This document shows positions 15,450 through 24,587 of a stretch of 32,026 nt of DNA, one piece after another (the first letter of the stretch is position 1; every line of letters starts with the position of its first letter). Made by a program: the position numbers and the translations under genes. This stretch comes from a bacterium. Its GTDB lineage: Bacteria > Chloroflexota > Dormibacteria > Aeolococcales > Aeolococcaceae. Below the pieces are notes generated by a model. It did no database searches, was not told where the DNA came from, and saw nothing but the letters and a program-made list of their open reading frames with translations. The stretch is taken from assembly GCA_021803465.1 (NCBI GenBank), contig JAJZLL010000041.1:58204-90229 (forward strand), in the 5' to 3' direction.

Positions 15450-18133
15450 CGCGCCGCCAGATGGACCATGCTCCACACAGGGTGCAGGATGAATCGGGAA
15501 GCGACCTTGGAGCTGACTCTGCGGAGCATGCTGCTCCAACAGGAAAGGACACTCCCATTGTCCGGGAGTACCGTGACATCCGGAACCAGTATCCGGACGC
15601 CATGATCTTTGTGCGGCTTGGGGATTTCTTCGAGCTGTTCGAGGATGATGCCATTGAGGGTTCCAGACTCCTCGGACTGACTCTCACAAAGCGGGCATTT
15701 GGCCAGGCGGGAACTGTGCCGATGTGCGGCGTTCCCTTCCACAGTGTGAGCGCGCATCTCCGGAAGCTTCTTGAGTGCGGGAAGTCCATCGTTCTCTGGG
15801 ACCAGGTGGGACAGGTGGTGCCAGGGAGACTTGTAGAGCGCAGAGTGACCCGTGTGCTCAGTCCCGGTATGGTCATAGAGGGCGAGTTTCTTGAACCTGC
15901 TGAGACGACGTACTGCGCAAGCTGTGTGCAGGAGGGAGAGGATGTCGCCTGCGCAGTGTTCGATGCGAGCACTGGGGACACGCACGCCTTTCGTGCTGGT
16001 GGCGGTTTTCAGAGCGGAGAGCTTCGTGAGGGACTTGCCAGGTACCGCATCCAGGAGATTGTCCTTCCTTCTGGAATGAGACTTCCTGATGACATCTGCC
16101 AGGGAGTGCCTCGTCGCTCACTGCCCGCACAGTACTTTGATGTTGCGCTTGCATCCTCCCGGCTCCAGCGGGTTCTCGGCATTGCCTCCCTGTCCGGATA
16201 CGAGCTCGAAGGGGAGACTGCGCTCATCCGTGCGCTCGGCGGACTCCTCGCATATGCGGAACGCGCTCAGCTCGACCTCGAGGGGTTTGTTCAGCTCTCT
16301 GTCGAGCGTGCTGTGACAACCATGCGTCTTGATGCGCACACACGACGGAATCTCGAGATAGACAATGCACTCGGTGATCATGGTCCGTCTGTCATCCATC
16401 TCCTTGATGCCACGGTGACAGCAGGTGGAGCACGACTGCTCAGATCGTGGATACATGAGCCGCTTCTTGCGAAGGAGGCCATCCATGCTCGGCAGCAGCA
16501 TGTTGCCTACTGGGCCAACCACCCGAGGGAGCGGAGTGAACTTCGTGCTGCGCTGCGGAACATTCGTGACATCGCACGGCTTGTTGGCAGGTGCCAGCAG
16601 AGGAGCGCCTCCCCGAAGGACCTCAGGGCGCTTGGAGACACGCTCATGGCGCTCCCTTCAGTGCTTGGCATCCTTGATGCGCTTCCCGCAGCGCACGAAG
16701 CGCTCAGGCTGCTCCGGGAGGAATGCGTTCCACCCCTTGCCCTAGCCAGTTCCCTTGACCAGACGATTGTCGCGGACCCTCCGCTCCTTGCGCGCGATGG
16801 GGGCTCTATCCGGAGCGGAGTCGATGACATCCTTGACCACCTTCACCTCTCATCCCGGGATGCGAGGGAATACATTGCTGGCCTTGAGCAGAAGGAACGT
16901 GACAGGACTGGCATCCGGTCCCTCAAGGTGGGCTACAACAGGGTGTTCGGGTACTATCTCGAAGTGCCGAGTTCCCAGGCAGCAGCCGTGCCAGCGGAGT
17001 ATGTGCGCAAACAGACACTCGCCTCTGGAGAACGGTATGTCACTCCCGAGCTCAAGGAGCAGGAAAGCATTGTCCTTGGTGCCCATGAGCGGGCTGTCGC
17101 ACGGGAGCTCGAGATTCTCGAGGTGCTCAGGCACAGTGTCCTTGAGGAGATGACTGTGCTTCTGGGCAATGCGGCTGCTCTTGCTGCCCTTGATGCTGCA
17201 GCAGCTCTTGGCACTGTGGCGGACGAGCAGGAGTGGACTGCACCCGAGCTCGTTGAGGAGCCTGTGCTCGAAATCCAGGGCGGGCGCCATCCCCTTGTCG
17301 AGTCGATCCTTGGACGGCATGCGTTTGTGCCGAACCAGTGCAGCCTCGATGGGAGCAGGGGCATCATCATACTCACAGGACCGAACATGGCGGGAAAGTC
17401 GACGTATCTCCGCCAGAATGCCCTCATTGTGCTTCTGGCGCATATTGGCTCGTTCGTTCCAGCTGCACGTGCACGGATCGGGCTGTGCGACAGGATCTTC
17501 ACCAGGATTGGGGCCCATGACGATCTTGCGGGAGGACTCTCAACCTTCATGGTTGAGATGGCGGAGACTGCCGCAATCCTCCGTGCCGCCACCACACGGA
17601 GCTTCGTCATCCTTGACGAGATTGGGCGGGGCACTTCGACCCATGATGGACTGAGCCTCGCTCAGGCCATTGTCGAGCATGTGCATGATGCGCCCCATCT
17701 CCGGTGCAGGACAATCTTCGCTACCCACTATCATGAGCTCACTGCGCTTTCCTCATCCCTGCCTCGAGTGCGGAACGCACGGGTTGAAGTGCTGGAGGAG
17801 GGGGACGAGATCCGCTTTCTCCACACCATTGTCGATGGTGGTGCGGACAGGTCGTATGGCATCCATGTGGCAAAACTCGCAGGCATACCGCCATCCGTCA
17901 TCCACCGCGCACGGCAGCTTCTCCAGGAGCGCGAGTCCCAGAGCGCTCCTGGACAAGCGGATGGGGAGAGCGCAGTGCAGATGGCCCTTTCCTTCGAGGA
18001 AGCGCGGACCCATCCTGTGCTGTCACAGCTTCTCGACCTCGATGTGAACGGACTCACTCCGCTCGCTGCGCTCACTGCGCTCGCTTCCCTCCAGGAACAG
18101 CTCGATGAAGGACATGATGGACGCGATGACTGA
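15446..18133 (+). CDS. mutS: DNA mismatch repair protein MutS
   Basis: Recognises base mismatches and recruits MutL in an ATP-dependent way. The protein has 895 residues, a full-length MutS1. The mismatch-reading Phe-x-Glu is Phe61-Phe62-Glu63 in RLGDFFELF. The Walker A GPNMAGKST is at 645-653, with FVILDEIGRGTSTHDG as Walker B and signature. An N-terminal extension of about 35 residues precedes domain I. The ATG overlaps the miaB stop by 4 bp, and GGAGGAGAG lies about 10-18 nt upstream. The 3' end carries three 9-bp tandem units (18061-18087), which do not disturb the frame. It overlaps mutL by 8 bp. Confidence 0.96.
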   Translation: MTRRQMDHAPHRVQDESGSDLGADSAEHAAPTGKDTPIVREYRDIRNQYPDAMIFVRLGDFFELFEDDAIEGSRLLGLTLTKRAFGQAGTVPMCGVPFHSVSAHLRKLLECGKSIVLWDQVGQVVPGRLVERRVTRVLSPGMVIEGEFLEPAETTYCASCVQEGEDVACAVFDASTGDTHAFRAGGGFQSGELREGLARYRIQEIVLPSGMRLPDDICQGVPRRSLPAQYFDVALASSRLQRVLGIASLSGYELEGETALIRALGGLLAYAERAQLDLEGFVQLSVERAVTTMRLDAHTRRNLEIDNALGDHGPSVIHLLDATVTAGGARLLRSWIHEPLLAKEAIHARQQHVAYWANHPRERSELRAALRNIRDIARLVGRCQQRSASPKDLRALGDTLMALPSVLGILDALPAAHEALRLLREECVPPLALASSLDQTIVADPPLLARDGGSIRSGVDDILDHLHLSSRDAREYIAGLEQKERDRTGIRSLKVGYNRVFGYYLEVPSSQAAAVPAEYVRKQTLASGERYVTPELKEQESIVLGAHERAVARELEILEVLRHSVLEEMTVLLGNAAALAALDAAAALGTVADEQEWTAPELVEEPVLEIQGGRHPLVESILGRHAFVPNQCSLDGSRGIIILTGPNMAGKSTYLRQNALIVLLAHIGSFVPAARARIGLCDRIFTRIGAHDDLAGGLSTFMVEMAETAAILRAATTRSFVILDEIGRGTSTHDGLSLAQAIVEHVHDAPHLRCRTIFATHYHELTALSSSLPRVRNARVEVLEEGDEIRFLHTIVDGGADRSYGIHVAKLAGIPPSVIHRARQLLQERESQSAPGQADGESAVQMALSFEEARTHPVLSQLLDLDVNGLTPLAALTALASLQEQLDEGHDGRDD
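18061..18087 (+). repeat. Three 9-bp tandem units inside the 3' end of mutS
   Basis: GCTCGCTGC, GCTCACTGC and GCTCGCTTC follow each other and encode an alanine/leucine-rich stretch. Each unit is three codons, so slippage would change length without frameshift. Confidence 0.55.
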
Positions 18134-19907
18134 GCGAATCCATCTCCTTGATCCAGTAGTTGCTGATGCTATCGCAGCAGGGGAGGTCATTGAACGCCCA
18201 GCTGCAGTGGTGAAGGAACTCATTGACAATGCACTCGATGCTGGAGCGACACGCATCACAGTCCGCGCGCGGGGAGGGGGAATAGCAGCAATAGAGGTCC
18301 ATGACAACGGTCATGGCATGGTGCCTGAGGATCTCGCTCTCGCATTTGCCAGGCATGCGACATCGAAGGTGTCTCACCTTGAGGATCTCACAGCAATCCG
18401 TACCCGGGGCTTCCGTGGCGAGGCTCTTGCGAGCATTGCAGCAGTGTCCGAATGCACCATCACGACCCGCCATGCAGATGCGGCTGCAGCGACCTCTGTG
18501 CGGGCACGCTTTGGCTCGCTCCTTCCTCCCGTGTCAGCAGGACGTGATGTGGGAACGAGTGTCACTGTCGAGAACCTCTTTGGCAACACGCCTGCAAGAC
18601 TCCGCTTCCTCAAGGGAGAACGTGGCGAGCACGCAGCTGTGCTCAGGAGTGTCATGGATGCCATCATCGCAGCCCCTGGCTGCAGCATCCAGTGCGAGAT
18701 AGGGGAGAAGGTCGCGCTCTCGTCCCGGGGGGGAGAGCTCCATGATGTCCTTCCTGCCATCTTTGGCCGTGGGGATGCTGCGAAACTGCTTCCCTTTTCA
18801 GGGAGCGTGGACAGCATACACCTGCATGGCTACCTCTCCACGCCCCTAGCCCACCACGGCAACAGGATGCACCTGTTTGTTCTCGTGAATGGACGGCGCA
18901 TCCAGAACGCCATGGTGCAGCATGCCATTGATGACGCATATCGCGGGTATCTCCCCTCAGGAAGGTATCCCTTTGGCATTGTCGCCATCGACTGTCCACC
19001 GGAAGCTGTCGATGTGAATGTTCATCCCACAAAGCGTGATGTGCGGTTTGTGGAGCCAGGCACAATCCATCGGGCTGTGCACCGGGCAGTCTGGCAGGTG
19101 CTGGGCTCAGCACCAGTGGAGGGCCTGGGTCCAGGATCTCCGTCGAATGGCAGGTCCCTGCTGGACGATGCGCACGCAGCAGACAACTCACCATTGCAGA
19201 GTGGCAGCTTCCTTTCAGAAAGCGCTTCGCACATTGAACGGAGCACTTCCGTGCAGCTCGTCCTGCCTGAAGCGGAGCCCAGGACTGGACCCCGTCCCTC
19301 CATGGGATCGCTTGGCCCACTCCGTGCCATCGGGCAGGTGAGAAACACGTGGATCGTTGCTGAGGGGGATGCTGGCATCGTTCTCCTCGATCCCCATGCT
19401 GCACACGAGAAGATCCTCTACGAAGAGCTGCGGAGGGGCCTTGCCGATGCAGCTGTGCCCGTGCAGTCCCTCCTTGTGCCACTCCTTGTGCCGATGGACC
19501 CTGCCACAGTCGTGCACGTTCCCGACATCGTGCCCCTTCTCATGTCACTTGGCGTGGCAGTCGACGTGTTTGGCGAGGACATGCTGCGGTGCTCTGGCGT
19601 TCCAGCGCTTGGCCGGGGACATGTCACCGAGGACACTATTGCCACACTGGTAAGGGACCTCCTTGACCGGGTGAACCCTCAGGAGGAACGGCTCCACCGC
19701 GCTGCTGCCCTCCTTGCCTGCCACACCGCAGTGCGGCTCGGGGATGCACTGGATCTCCGAGAGCAGCAGCAGCTTCTTGATCTCTTCGCCATCACGCCCG
19801 AAGCGCTCACCTGTCCCCATGGACGTCCCACTTGCCGCATCATCAGTGATGGTGAAATGCGCCGTGCTGTCGGACGGCCCCTTCGTGAACCGCTCGAGGC
19901 GAGATGA
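18126..19907 (+). CDS. mutL: DNA mismatch repair protein MutL (endonuclease type)
   Basis: GHKL ATPase that couples MutS to strand incision. The protein has 593 residues from this ATG; earlier in-frame ATGs at 18105, 18114 and 18117 are possible, but the conserved N-terminus (IHLLDPVVADAIAAGEVI) starts right here. Catalytic Glu31 and Asn35 lie in KELIDNALDAG, DNGHGM is at 60-65 and RGFRGEAL at 94-101. The C-terminal domain carries DPHAAHEKILYE at 422-433, which matches the endonuclease motif DQHA-x2-E-x4-E except that Gln is Pro, and further along ACHTAVRLGD and CPHGRPT. This is a nicking MutL, as in bacteria without MutH. It overlaps miaA by 4 bp. Confidence 0.95.
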   Translation: MTERIHLLDPVVADAIAAGEVIERPAAVVKELIDNALDAGATRITVRARGGGIAAIEVHDNGHGMVPEDLALAFARHATSKVSHLEDLTAIRTRGFRGEALASIAAVSECTITTRHADAAAATSVRARFGSLLPPVSAGRDVGTSVTVENLFGNTPARLRFLKGERGEHAAVLRSVMDAIIAAPGCSIQCEIGEKVALSSRGGELHDVLPAIFGRGDAAKLLPFSGSVDSIHLHGYLSTPLAHHGNRMHLFVLVNGRRIQNAMVQHAIDDAYRGYLPSGRYPFGIVAIDCPPEAVDVNVHPTKRDVRFVEPGTIHRAVHRAVWQVLGSAPVEGLGPGSPSNGRSLLDDAHAADNSPLQSGSFLSESASHIERSTSVQLVLPEAEPRTGPRPSMGSLGPLRAIGQVRNTWIVAEGDAGIVLLDPHAAHEKILYEELRRGLADAAVPVQSLLVPLLVPMDPATVVHVPDIVPLLMSLGVAVDVFGEDMLRCSGVPALGRGHVTEDTIATLVRDLLDRVNPQEERLHRAAALLACHTAVRLGDALDLREQQQLLDLFAITPEALTCPHGRPTCRIISDGEMRRAVGRPLREPLEAR

Positions 19908-20830
19908 ACCGGCCACTAGTCATCTGCGGTCCAACTGCATCAGGGAAGACTGCAGTCGCAGTCGCAATTGCGAAGGCTGCACCTCCTGCAGCGCTCATCA
20001 ATGCGGATTCCCGCCAGACGATGCACACGCTCACGCGAGCGACATTCCAGCCCACGGGAGGGGAACTGCAGGGAATTCCCTGCCATCTCGCAGGTGTCCG
20101 CGCTCCGGATGAGGAGTGGACAGCTGCCACGTGGTGCTGGAATGCTGAGCAGTGCCTGCGGACACTCGCAGAGCAGCATGTCTGGAGCATTGTCGTCGGA
20201 GGCACAGGACTGTATGTCAGGGGACTCGCCAACGGCTACTCGTTTCCAGGCGATGCGCCAGATCCCCATTCGAGGAGGGAACTTGAGCAGCAGTGGTCCC
20301 GGGGGTCTGGACGGGAACGTCTTCTCGAGGAAGTTGGGCGGGCAGGTGTGGCAGTGCAGGCTCCATTTGATGCAGCAAACCCGCGCCGGGTGATCCGTGC
20401 GCTTGAGCGGATGCGCTCCGGTGTTGCAGCTGTGCCACGCGATGAGGCATCCCGCGGATTTGGCATCTACGGCATCTGGGTGCCAAAGGCCATCCTGCTT
20501 GATCGCATTAGGAAGCGGGTCGAGTGGATGTTCAGATCCGGTGCAGTCGCGGACGACATTGCGGATGGGCGGAATGCTGGCCTTGCTGATGGGGTGATTG
20601 CAGGAAGTGGCATCGGATACCGGGAGTGGCTCGCATGCGAGGCTGGACTCTGCTCCACTGAGGATGCCATCTCCCGCGCAGTCCAGCGCACTGCACGGTA
20701 TGCGAAGCAGCAGCGGACATGGTTCAGGCATGAGCCGGGCATTGAATGGATACTGGGAGACAGGCACACTGCAGACATAGCTGGAGAAATCCTCCATCGG
20801 GAACACGTGCGGGCAGCAAGTATTGGCTGA
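19904..20830 (+). CDS. miaA: tRNA dimethylallyltransferase MiaA
   Basis: Transfers a dimethylallyl group to A37 of tRNAs reading UNN codons, the substrate-forming step for MiaB. The protein has 308 residues, normal length. The P-loop GPTASGKT is at 9-16, NADSRQ carries the general-base aspartate, VVGGTGLYVRGL lies near 97-108, and NPRRVIRALE is the conserved central segment. It starts within the mutL stop (ATGA) and is the last gene of the miaB-mutS-mutL-miaA unit. Confidence 0.95.
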   Translation: MNRPLVICGPTASGKTAVAVAIAKAAPPAALINADSRQTMHTLTRATFQPTGGELQGIPCHLAGVRAPDEEWTAATWCWNAEQCLRTLAEQHVWSIVVGGTGLYVRGLANGYSFPGDAPDPHSRRELEQQWSRGSGRERLLEEVGRAGVAVQAPFDAANPRRVIRALERMRSGVAAVPRDEASRGFGIYGIWVPKAILLDRIRKRVEWMFRSGAVADDIADGRNAGLADGVIAGSGIGYREWLACEAGLCSTEDAISRAVQRTARYAKQQRTWFRHEPGIEWILGDRHTADIAGEILHREHVRAASIG

Positions 20831-20863
20831 TGTGGAGAGCGGGTGCGTCGTGCAGGAGATGCG

Positions 20864-20869
20864 TATACT
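20864..20869 (+). promoter_or_regulatory. Candidate -10 element of the DUF1801 gene
   Basis: TATACT lies 35 nt before the ATG at 20905. Unlike the leaderless cases, there is a strong Shine-Dalgarno AGGAGG at 20891-20896 in the leader. No clear -35 is seen. Confidence 0.4.
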
Positions 20870-20904
20870 TGGCTCGATGACAGTCGTAGCAGGAGGGGCG
20901 CATC

Positions 20905-21342
20905 ATGGCAGGTACAGCGAAGACAACCGGCACATTCTCGCCGGAAGAGCGGGAAGCCATGCGGGAGTACGTCAGGGAGCGGAAGACCCAGAAGAAGGGT
21001 TCGTCCCGTGAGGATGGCATCCGGGAGGTGCAGGCCAAGATTGGGGAGATGGGAGTGGAGGACCGCGCCATTGCTGAACCCCTGGATGCACTTATCCTTT
21101 CTGTGGCTCCAGATCTTGTTCCACGCACGTGGTACGGCATGCCTGCCTATGCGAAGGATGGGAATGTTGTCATCTTCTTCCAGCCAGCCCAGAAGTTCCG
21201 TTCCCGGTATGCGACACTCGGCTTCAGTGACAGGGCGAAGCTCGATGCAGGCGCAATGTGGCCAAGTTCGTATGCCATAGCCTCATGGAATGCTGAGGTC
21301 GAGGAAGAGGTGAAGGCGCTCATTGTGCGGGCGATCCAGTAG
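20905..21342 (+). CDS. DUF1801 domain protein
   Basis: A cytoplasmic protein of 145 residues. The C-terminal two thirds match DUF1801: TWYGMPAYAKDGNVVIFFQP, then KFRSRYATLGFSDRAKLDAG and MWPSSYAIASW. Some DUF1801 proteins, such as Bacillus YdhG (Fra), act as frataxin-like iron chaperones, but the function here cannot be read from sequence. The first 50 residues are charged and predicted helical. The start is fixed by AGGAGG 8 nt upstream. The gene is monocistronic and convergent with the kyn cluster. Confidence 0.82.
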   Translation: MAGTAKTTGTFSPEEREAMREYVRERKTQKKGSSREDGIREVQAKIGEMGVEDRAIAEPLDALILSVAPDLVPRTWYGMPAYAKDGNVVIFFQPAQKFRSRYATLGFSDRAKLDAGAMWPSSYAIASWNAEVEEEVKALIVRAIQ

Positions 21343-21395
21343 CGCAGCAGCTTCTGCAGCTGTGCGAATGACGTGCTTCTCCTGGGGGTCCGCAG

Positions 21396-22133
21396 TCATG
21401 AATGGTCTGCTATCCAGCTGCAGATGTCATGGAAGACGGGATGCGCAGGATCGATGACATCGTAGTGGCTCACATGCGGTTTGAAGAGCACGTCGCAGGT
21501 CTCTCCAATGGATGCTGCTGCAGCACAGTAGCGCTCGCTCTGCTCCATGGGAACCGTGTCATCATCCACTCCGCTTGCAAGGAGTCTTGGAATGCCCAGA
21601 GGCAGGTCCTGAATGGGGGATGGAAGGGGATGGGGAAGCTCCTGCAGTGCTTCGAAGTACTCGCGCACAGCACCGTTGCCAATTCCGCACGCCAGTGCTT
21701 CATTCGTGTCGAGAACGCCTGCAAGACTCACGATGCCTGCCACATGCATGCTGTCATGCCTCTTCCTAAGCGCTGCTCCAAGACGCAGCGCACAGTATCC
21801 CCCCGCGGAGTGCCCCACAAGGACAGTTGTCTTGGGGATGGATGGCAGTGCGTGCAAAGCCTGGAGGGTCATTCCCGCAAGGAGGTCCTCCTCCGTGAGG
21901 GGATACCCTCCACCTCCGCCCACACGGCGGTATTCGAGGTTCCAGACAGCATACCCACGCAGTGTGAACGCATGGGCAAGTGGCTCCATGAGTGCTGCAG
22001 TCCAAACCTGTCTCCAGAATCCGCCGTGGATGAGGGTGATGAGGGGTCTTCTGGTGGAGGGGGAGGTTTCAGGCAGGTGGAGCCATCCATGCTGGTCTGG
22101 ATGCCTGCCGTACGTGAGCTTCTGCGCGTTCAT
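21396..22133 (-). CDS. kynB: Alpha/beta hydrolase, probable kynurenine formamidase
   Basis: Probably hydrolyses N-formylkynurenine to kynurenine and formate. The protein has 245 residues with an alpha/beta-hydrolase fold: oxyanion motif HGGFW at 36-40, nucleophile elbow GHSAGG with Ser109, acid in SGVDDDTVP near 190, and His223 in VSHYDVID. HGGFW/HGGYW with GHSAGG is typical of the eukaryote-like and BD-FAE-type formamidases, which are unrelated to the metal-dependent bacterial KynB. The function is inferred mainly from position after kynA and kynU. I chose the ATG at 22133, which overlaps the kynU stop as ATGA; an ATG at 22148 is the alternative. Confidence 0.8.
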   Translation of the reverse strand: MNAQKLTYGRHPDQHGWLHLPETSPSTRRPLITLIHGGFWRQVWTAALMEPLAHAFTLRGYAVWNLEYRRVGGGGGYPLTEEDLLAGMTLQALHALPSIPKTTVLVGHSAGGYCALRLGAALRKRHDSMHVAGIVSLAGVLDTNEALACGIGNGAVREYFEALQELPHPLPSPIQDLPLGIPRLLASGVDDDTVPMEQSERYCAAAASIGETCDVLFKPHVSHYDVIDPAHPVFHDICSWIADHS

Positions 22134-23347
22134 GCATCCCTGGTGCATGCTGCTGCTGCAGCAAGGAGGATGCGTGCTGCATGGACAACGTCCGCATGGG
22201 TGAGGGCAAGGGGCGCAAACCCGAACCTGACGATGTCAGGCGGCCGCACATCACCAGTGACTCCCTGCGCCACGCATGCTTCCATGACTGGGGTAGCAGC
22301 AGGATGGCGGAATGCTGCATGGGCTCCACGCTGGGCTGGATCATGGGGCGAGACGCAGCAGAGAACTGTGTCCGGGTCGGACTCGACAACTTCGATGAAC
22401 AGCGAGCTCAGTGCTTCAGCTTTGCTGCGCACAGCAGGCAGGTCGACATTCTCCCAAATGGCGAGCGCCTCATGAAGGGCGGAAAGCGACAGTATTGGTG
22501 GGGTTCCTGTCTGGAACCGGAGGATGTCGGGATGCGCCTCGTAGTGGGGCGACATGGCAAACGGCGCAGCATGTCCCCACCAACCAGGAAGCGCATTTTG
22601 CACTGCAGGCAGCATCTGCGGGGAGCAGTAGATGTATGAGGGAGCGCCTGGTCCGCCATTGAGGAACTTGTAGCCGCACCCCACTGCGAAGTCCACGTCC
22701 CAGTCCTCCAGTGCGAGGGGAAAGACGCCAGCCGTGTGGGAAAGGTCCCAGATGACACGTCCGCCCTGCGCGTGGATCTCGGCAGTGACAGCGGGAATGT
22801 CGAGTGCAGCGCCCGTGCGGAAATCCACATGGGTGAGAAGGACGACAGCAGTCGCGTCATCGAGGGAGAAGAGGAGTTCATCAGTGGTGTCGAACTGGCG
22901 GATCCGTGCTCCCAGGAGAGATGCAGCACCAGAGGCGATGTAGAGGTCCGTGGGAAAGTTCGTTGACTCCACAAGAATGTCCGTTCTGCCCTGCCTGCGC
23001 TGCCAGGCTGCTGCAATGAGCTTGAAGAGATTGACTGAGGTGCTGTCACAGACTGTCACATTCTCTTTTTGAACGCCAAGGAGCGGTGCGATTCGGGAGG
23101 CAGTCCGTGTTGGAAGATCCAGCCATTTGCCAGCCTTCCAGCTTGCAATGAGGCCAGTGCCCCATTCGTCAGCTATGACCGTGCGCATGCGCTCCTGCAC
23201 AGCGTGCTGGAGCGGTCCAAGAGAGTTGCCATCGAGATACACTGTTCCCGCATTGCGCACAAAGCGGTCCACATGGGAGCTGAGCGGATCCGCTGCATCG
23301 AGGGCAGCAGCCCGCTCCTCGAACGGAATGCCCCCAGCTGCGCTCAC
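22130..23347 (-). CDS. kynU: Kynureninase
   Basis: PLP enzyme cleaving kynurenine to anthranilate and alanine. The protein has 405 residues, usual for the family. YLDGNSLGPL at 37-46 is the N-terminal substrate segment, CDSTSVNLFK at 100-109 and STNFPTDLY at 128-136 are conserved, DLSHTAGVFPL at 201-211 is near the cofactor, and the Schiff-base lysine is Lys227 in GCGYKFLNGGPGAP. It starts with GTG overlapping the kynA stop by 4 bp and overlaps the hydrolase gene by 4 bp, so all three are coupled. Confidence 0.95.
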   Translation of the reverse strand: MSAAGGIPFEERAAALDAADPLSSHVDRFVRNAGTVYLDGNSLGPLQHAVQERMRTVIADEWGTGLIASWKAGKWLDLPTRTASRIAPLLGVQKENVTVCDSTSVNLFKLIAAAWQRRQGRTDILVESTNFPTDLYIASGAASLLGARIRQFDTTDELLFSLDDATAVVLLTHVDFRTGAALDIPAVTAEIHAQGGRVIWDLSHTAGVFPLALEDWDVDFAVGCGYKFLNGGPGAPSYIYCSPQMLPAVQNALPGWWGHAAPFAMSPHYEAHPDILRFQTGTPPILSLSALHEALAIWENVDLPAVRSKAEALSSLFIEVVESDPDTVLCCVSPHDPAQRGAHAAFRHPAATPVMEACVAQGVTGDVRPPDIVRFGFAPLALTHADVVHAARILLAAAAACTRDA

Positions 23348-24087
23348 AGGGAGTTCCTCACGTCCCAGAGCTCTGGAAAGAGGCGCTGCTCCGTGTGGGA
23401 AAGCAGGAAGGACACACCCGAAGTTCCCCCTGTCCCTGTCCGCCGTCCAATGTGCCGCTCAGCAAGAAGGACATGCCGTTCTTTCCAGAGCGCGACACGC
23501 ACATCCAGCGAAGTGAGGCGCTCCATGAGCCGGTACTGTCCGTATGAGGGCCAACCGCCATGCTCATGGTAGAGGGCTGCAAGCGCTGCTGTCCGCTCCT
23601 CACGGGAGCCGTCATGGGCTTTACGTCCATCGGGGAGGTGGAGGGATGAGAGGAAGGAACGCCATACAGAGGGTTTTGCGCTGCCGGGATCCGCGAGGAG
23701 GGAAAGGATTGCATGATACTGCCAGGACTGCCCACCCGATGCGGGTGCGAGGGGATCTCGGAACTCGAGGAAATGGTCGACTGGCATGGTGTCGAGAATG
23801 TCGAAGGAAGCTGTGAGGTGGATGAGCGTCTTTTCTGTCCGGTCGAGGATGGTGTCAGCCCCAGAAAAGTCGCCTTCATCGAGAAGTCTGATGGCTTCAC
23901 GGAGCTCATGGATGATGAGCTTGAACCAGAGCTCGAACTGCTGGTGAACGATGATGAACAGCAGCTCATCGTGGCTTGCGGGCGTACGACAGTCCTGCAG
24001 TTCAAGGAGCTCGGGAATCCGGAGGTATGCAGCGTACTCCGATGTGGAGTGGGCATCAGGGGTTGTGGACGGAGTGGAGCCATGCAT
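23344..24087 (-). CDS. kynA: Tryptophan 2,3-dioxygenase
   Basis: Haem enzyme that opens the indole ring of L-tryptophan to N-formylkynurenine, the first step of the pathway. The protein has 247 residues, somewhat short but complete. HQQFELWFKLIIHEL begins at His48, the active-site His. FLEFRDPLAPASGGQS carries the substrate-binding Arg110, and the C-terminal RHVLLAER contains the likely proximal haem ligand His204, followed by GTGGTSGVSFL. The gene starts 14 bp after the small membrane protein gene and overlaps kynU by 4 bp (GTGA). Confidence 0.95.
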   Translation of the reverse strand: MHGSTPSTTPDAHSTSEYAAYLRIPELLELQDCRTPASHDELLFIIVHQQFELWFKLIIHELREAIRLLDEGDFSGADTILDRTEKTLIHLTASFDILDTMPVDHFLEFRDPLAPASGGQSWQYHAILSLLADPGSAKPSVWRSFLSSLHLPDGRKAHDGSREERTAALAALYHEHGGWPSYGQYRLMERLTSLDVRVALWKERHVLLAERHIGRRTGTGGTSGVSFLLSHTEQRLFPELWDVRNSL

Positions 24088-24101
24088 GCGCGAAGATGCC
24101 C

Positions 24102-24587
24102 CTACTGTCCAGTCGGGGCGGGTGCTGCAGGCGCATCTTCACTTGCTGGTGCTGGTACAGCAGCCTGGGGCAGTGAGGCGAAATATGCGTCAAGCGATGC
24201 GGACAGCGCTCCTGACGCCTCGCCATGCGCTGTCACACGGGTTGCTCCAGTCTGGGGATCGACGACAGCAGAAATGGCAACCATCGTGGATGAGTCAAAC
24301 CGCAGCGGAAGAGCAGGAAGGAGCGCGATGGGAAGGAGGAACAACAGCGGGGGAGCGAAGGAACCAATGATGAGGACAAAGAGCAGAATGACTATTCCGA
24401 GTGCAATCGCGACATCAGTCGTGTAGCGGTTGCCACTTCTGCCAGAGAAAATGAGGTAGCTTGGTCCCTTTTCCGACACGCTGATCCCTGGGATCGGCCG
24501 CATCTGCAGACCTTCAAGAACCTCACCCGGCTTCCGGGATGTCATCGTCGAGAATTGAAACGGCTTCGTGCGATGACCGAGTCTCAT
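24102..24587 (-). CDS. Small two-helix membrane protein, first gene of the kyn cluster
   Basis: No family is recognised. The protein has 161 residues: a polar N-terminus of about 58 residues, two hydrophobic helices close together at about 59-77 and 79-95 (LGIVILLFVLIIGSF, then PPLLFLLPIALLPALPL), a region with VDPQTGATRVTAHGE, and an Ala/Pro-rich tail. A two-helix hairpin is not a transporter by itself. The start at 24587 is fixed by AGGAGGAG just upstream. kynA follows after 14 bp, so the gene is almost certainly co-transcribed with the kynurenine genes; a link to tryptophan breakdown is inference from position only. Confidence 0.75.
   Translation of the reverse strand: MRLGHRTKPFQFSTMTSRKPGEVLEGLQMRPIPGISVSEKGPSYLIFSGRSGNRYTTDVAIALGIVILLFVLIIGSFAPPLLFLLPIALLPALPLRFDSSTMVAISAVVDPQTGATRVTAHGEASGALSASLDAYFASLPQAAVPAPASEDAPAAPAPTGQ

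Noticed and set aside
21402..22475. Plus-strand open frame of 357 codons opposite the kynB and kynU genes
   Set aside because: The product is rich in Cys, Met and His with no domain, while the minus strand encodes clear enzymes.
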